DNA from: an uncultured Clostridia bacterium
Lineage (GTDB): Bacteria; Bacillota_A; Clostridia; Peptostreptococcales; Anaerovoracaceae
Direction of reading: 5' to 3'
Length of the DNA: 5,489 nucleotides
Assembly (NCBI GenBank): GCA_945873875.1
Contig: CAMCER010000066.1
Coordinates: 1-5,489, forward strand
Shown: positions 5,390-5,489 of the stretch, piece by piece
Layout: the number at the start of each line of letters is the position of its first letter
Numbering within the stretch: the stretch's first letter is position 1
Made by a program: the position numbers and the translations under genes
The notes under the pieces: model-generated
Told to the model about the DNA's origin: nothing
The model's database searches: none
Seen by the model: the letters and a program-made list of their open reading frames with translations, nothing else

Positions 5390-5489
5390 ATGCGACTCGC
5401 GTTATCAGGCCACGGAATGGTGGGGGGGGGGGGGGGGTTGGGGGTGGGGGGGGGGGGTGGGGGGGGGGTGGGGGGCGGCGGGGGGGGGG
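5390..5489 (+). CDS. dapB: 4-hydroxy-tetrahydrodipicolinate reductase, 5' end only
   Basis: ATG 5390 follows AAAGGAG (5378-5384) by 5 bases, 22 bases after dapA. The first residues, MRLALSGHGMVG, match the start of DapB: a beta strand and then the glycine-rich turn of the NAD(P)H-binding Rossmann fold (compare the family's SGxxGxMG type). DapB reduces the DapA product to tetrahydrodipicolinate, and a dapA-dapB order is common in Firmicutes. Only about 11 codons are reliable. From about 5422 the sequence becomes poly-G, so the apparent glycine-rich continuation is not real protein. The call rests on a short match plus operon context. Confidence 0.65.
   Translation, partial: MRLALSGHGMVGGGGGLGVGGGGGGGVGGGGGG
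5422..5489. repeat. Poly-G run, probable sequencing or assembly artefact at contig end
   Basis: The last 68 bases are G with a scatter of single T and C and no A at all. They interrupt an otherwise normal dapB start. This is the pattern left by dark-cycle base calls in two-colour sequencing, or by an assembly extended into such reads. I do not read it as biological sequence. Confidence 0.85.

Noticed and set aside
5422..5489. G-quadruplex or glycine-rich coding tract
   Set aside because: The lack of A, the near-pure G and the abrupt onset at the window end inside dapB fit base-call artefact far better.

Overview
The window looks like a piece of a low-to-mid GC Firmicute (class Clostridia) chromosome. 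The support is a lysine (L-box) riboswitch, strong AGGAGG-type ribosome binding sites at short spacing, heavy use of AGA/AGG arginine and ATA isoleucine codons, and a tightly packed lysine/diaminopimelate operon. The sequence alone does not fix a genus. The right end is not trustworthy: from about 5422 onward it is almost pure G and is most likely a sequencing artefact at a contig end.

Layout, left to right. (1) 3-413 is the 3' part of a PD-(D/E)XK-type nuclease-like gene cut by the window edge. (2) 414-1127 is a 714-base gene-free stretch. It holds a GC-rich pair of 46-bp-spaced imperfect direct repeats, a sigma-A-like promoter, a complete lysine riboswitch aptamer, an intrinsic terminator, and about 225 further bases of leader rich in inverted repeats. 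(3) 1128-5489 is a same-strand operon: lysA (diaminopimelate decarboxylase), an aspartate-kinase-family gene, dapF (diaminopimelate epimerase), dapA (4-hydroxy-tetrahydrodipicolinate synthase) and the first codons of dapB (4-hydroxy-tetrahydrodipicolinate reductase). lysA and the kinase gene share an ATGA overlap; the other gaps are 11-22 bases.

How it works together. Aspartate kinase makes aspartyl phosphate, DapA and DapB make tetrahydrodipicolinate, DapF makes meso-diaminopimelate, and LysA decarboxylates that to lysine. Aspartate semialdehyde dehydrogenase and the steps from tetrahydrodipicolinate to LL-diaminopimelate are not in the window. Lysine binding the leader RNA should terminate transcription before lysA and so lower the whole operon.

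The main surprise is the aspartate-kinase-family protein. It is full length and uninterrupted, with two recognisable ACT domains, but its catalytic domain has lost residues that are near-invariant in working aspartokinases: GRGGSD has become GRYGAAS, TDVDG has become GSVNE, and TADPR has become TAAPE. It reads as a pseudo-kinase or repurposed lysine-sensing subunit kept in the lysine operon.
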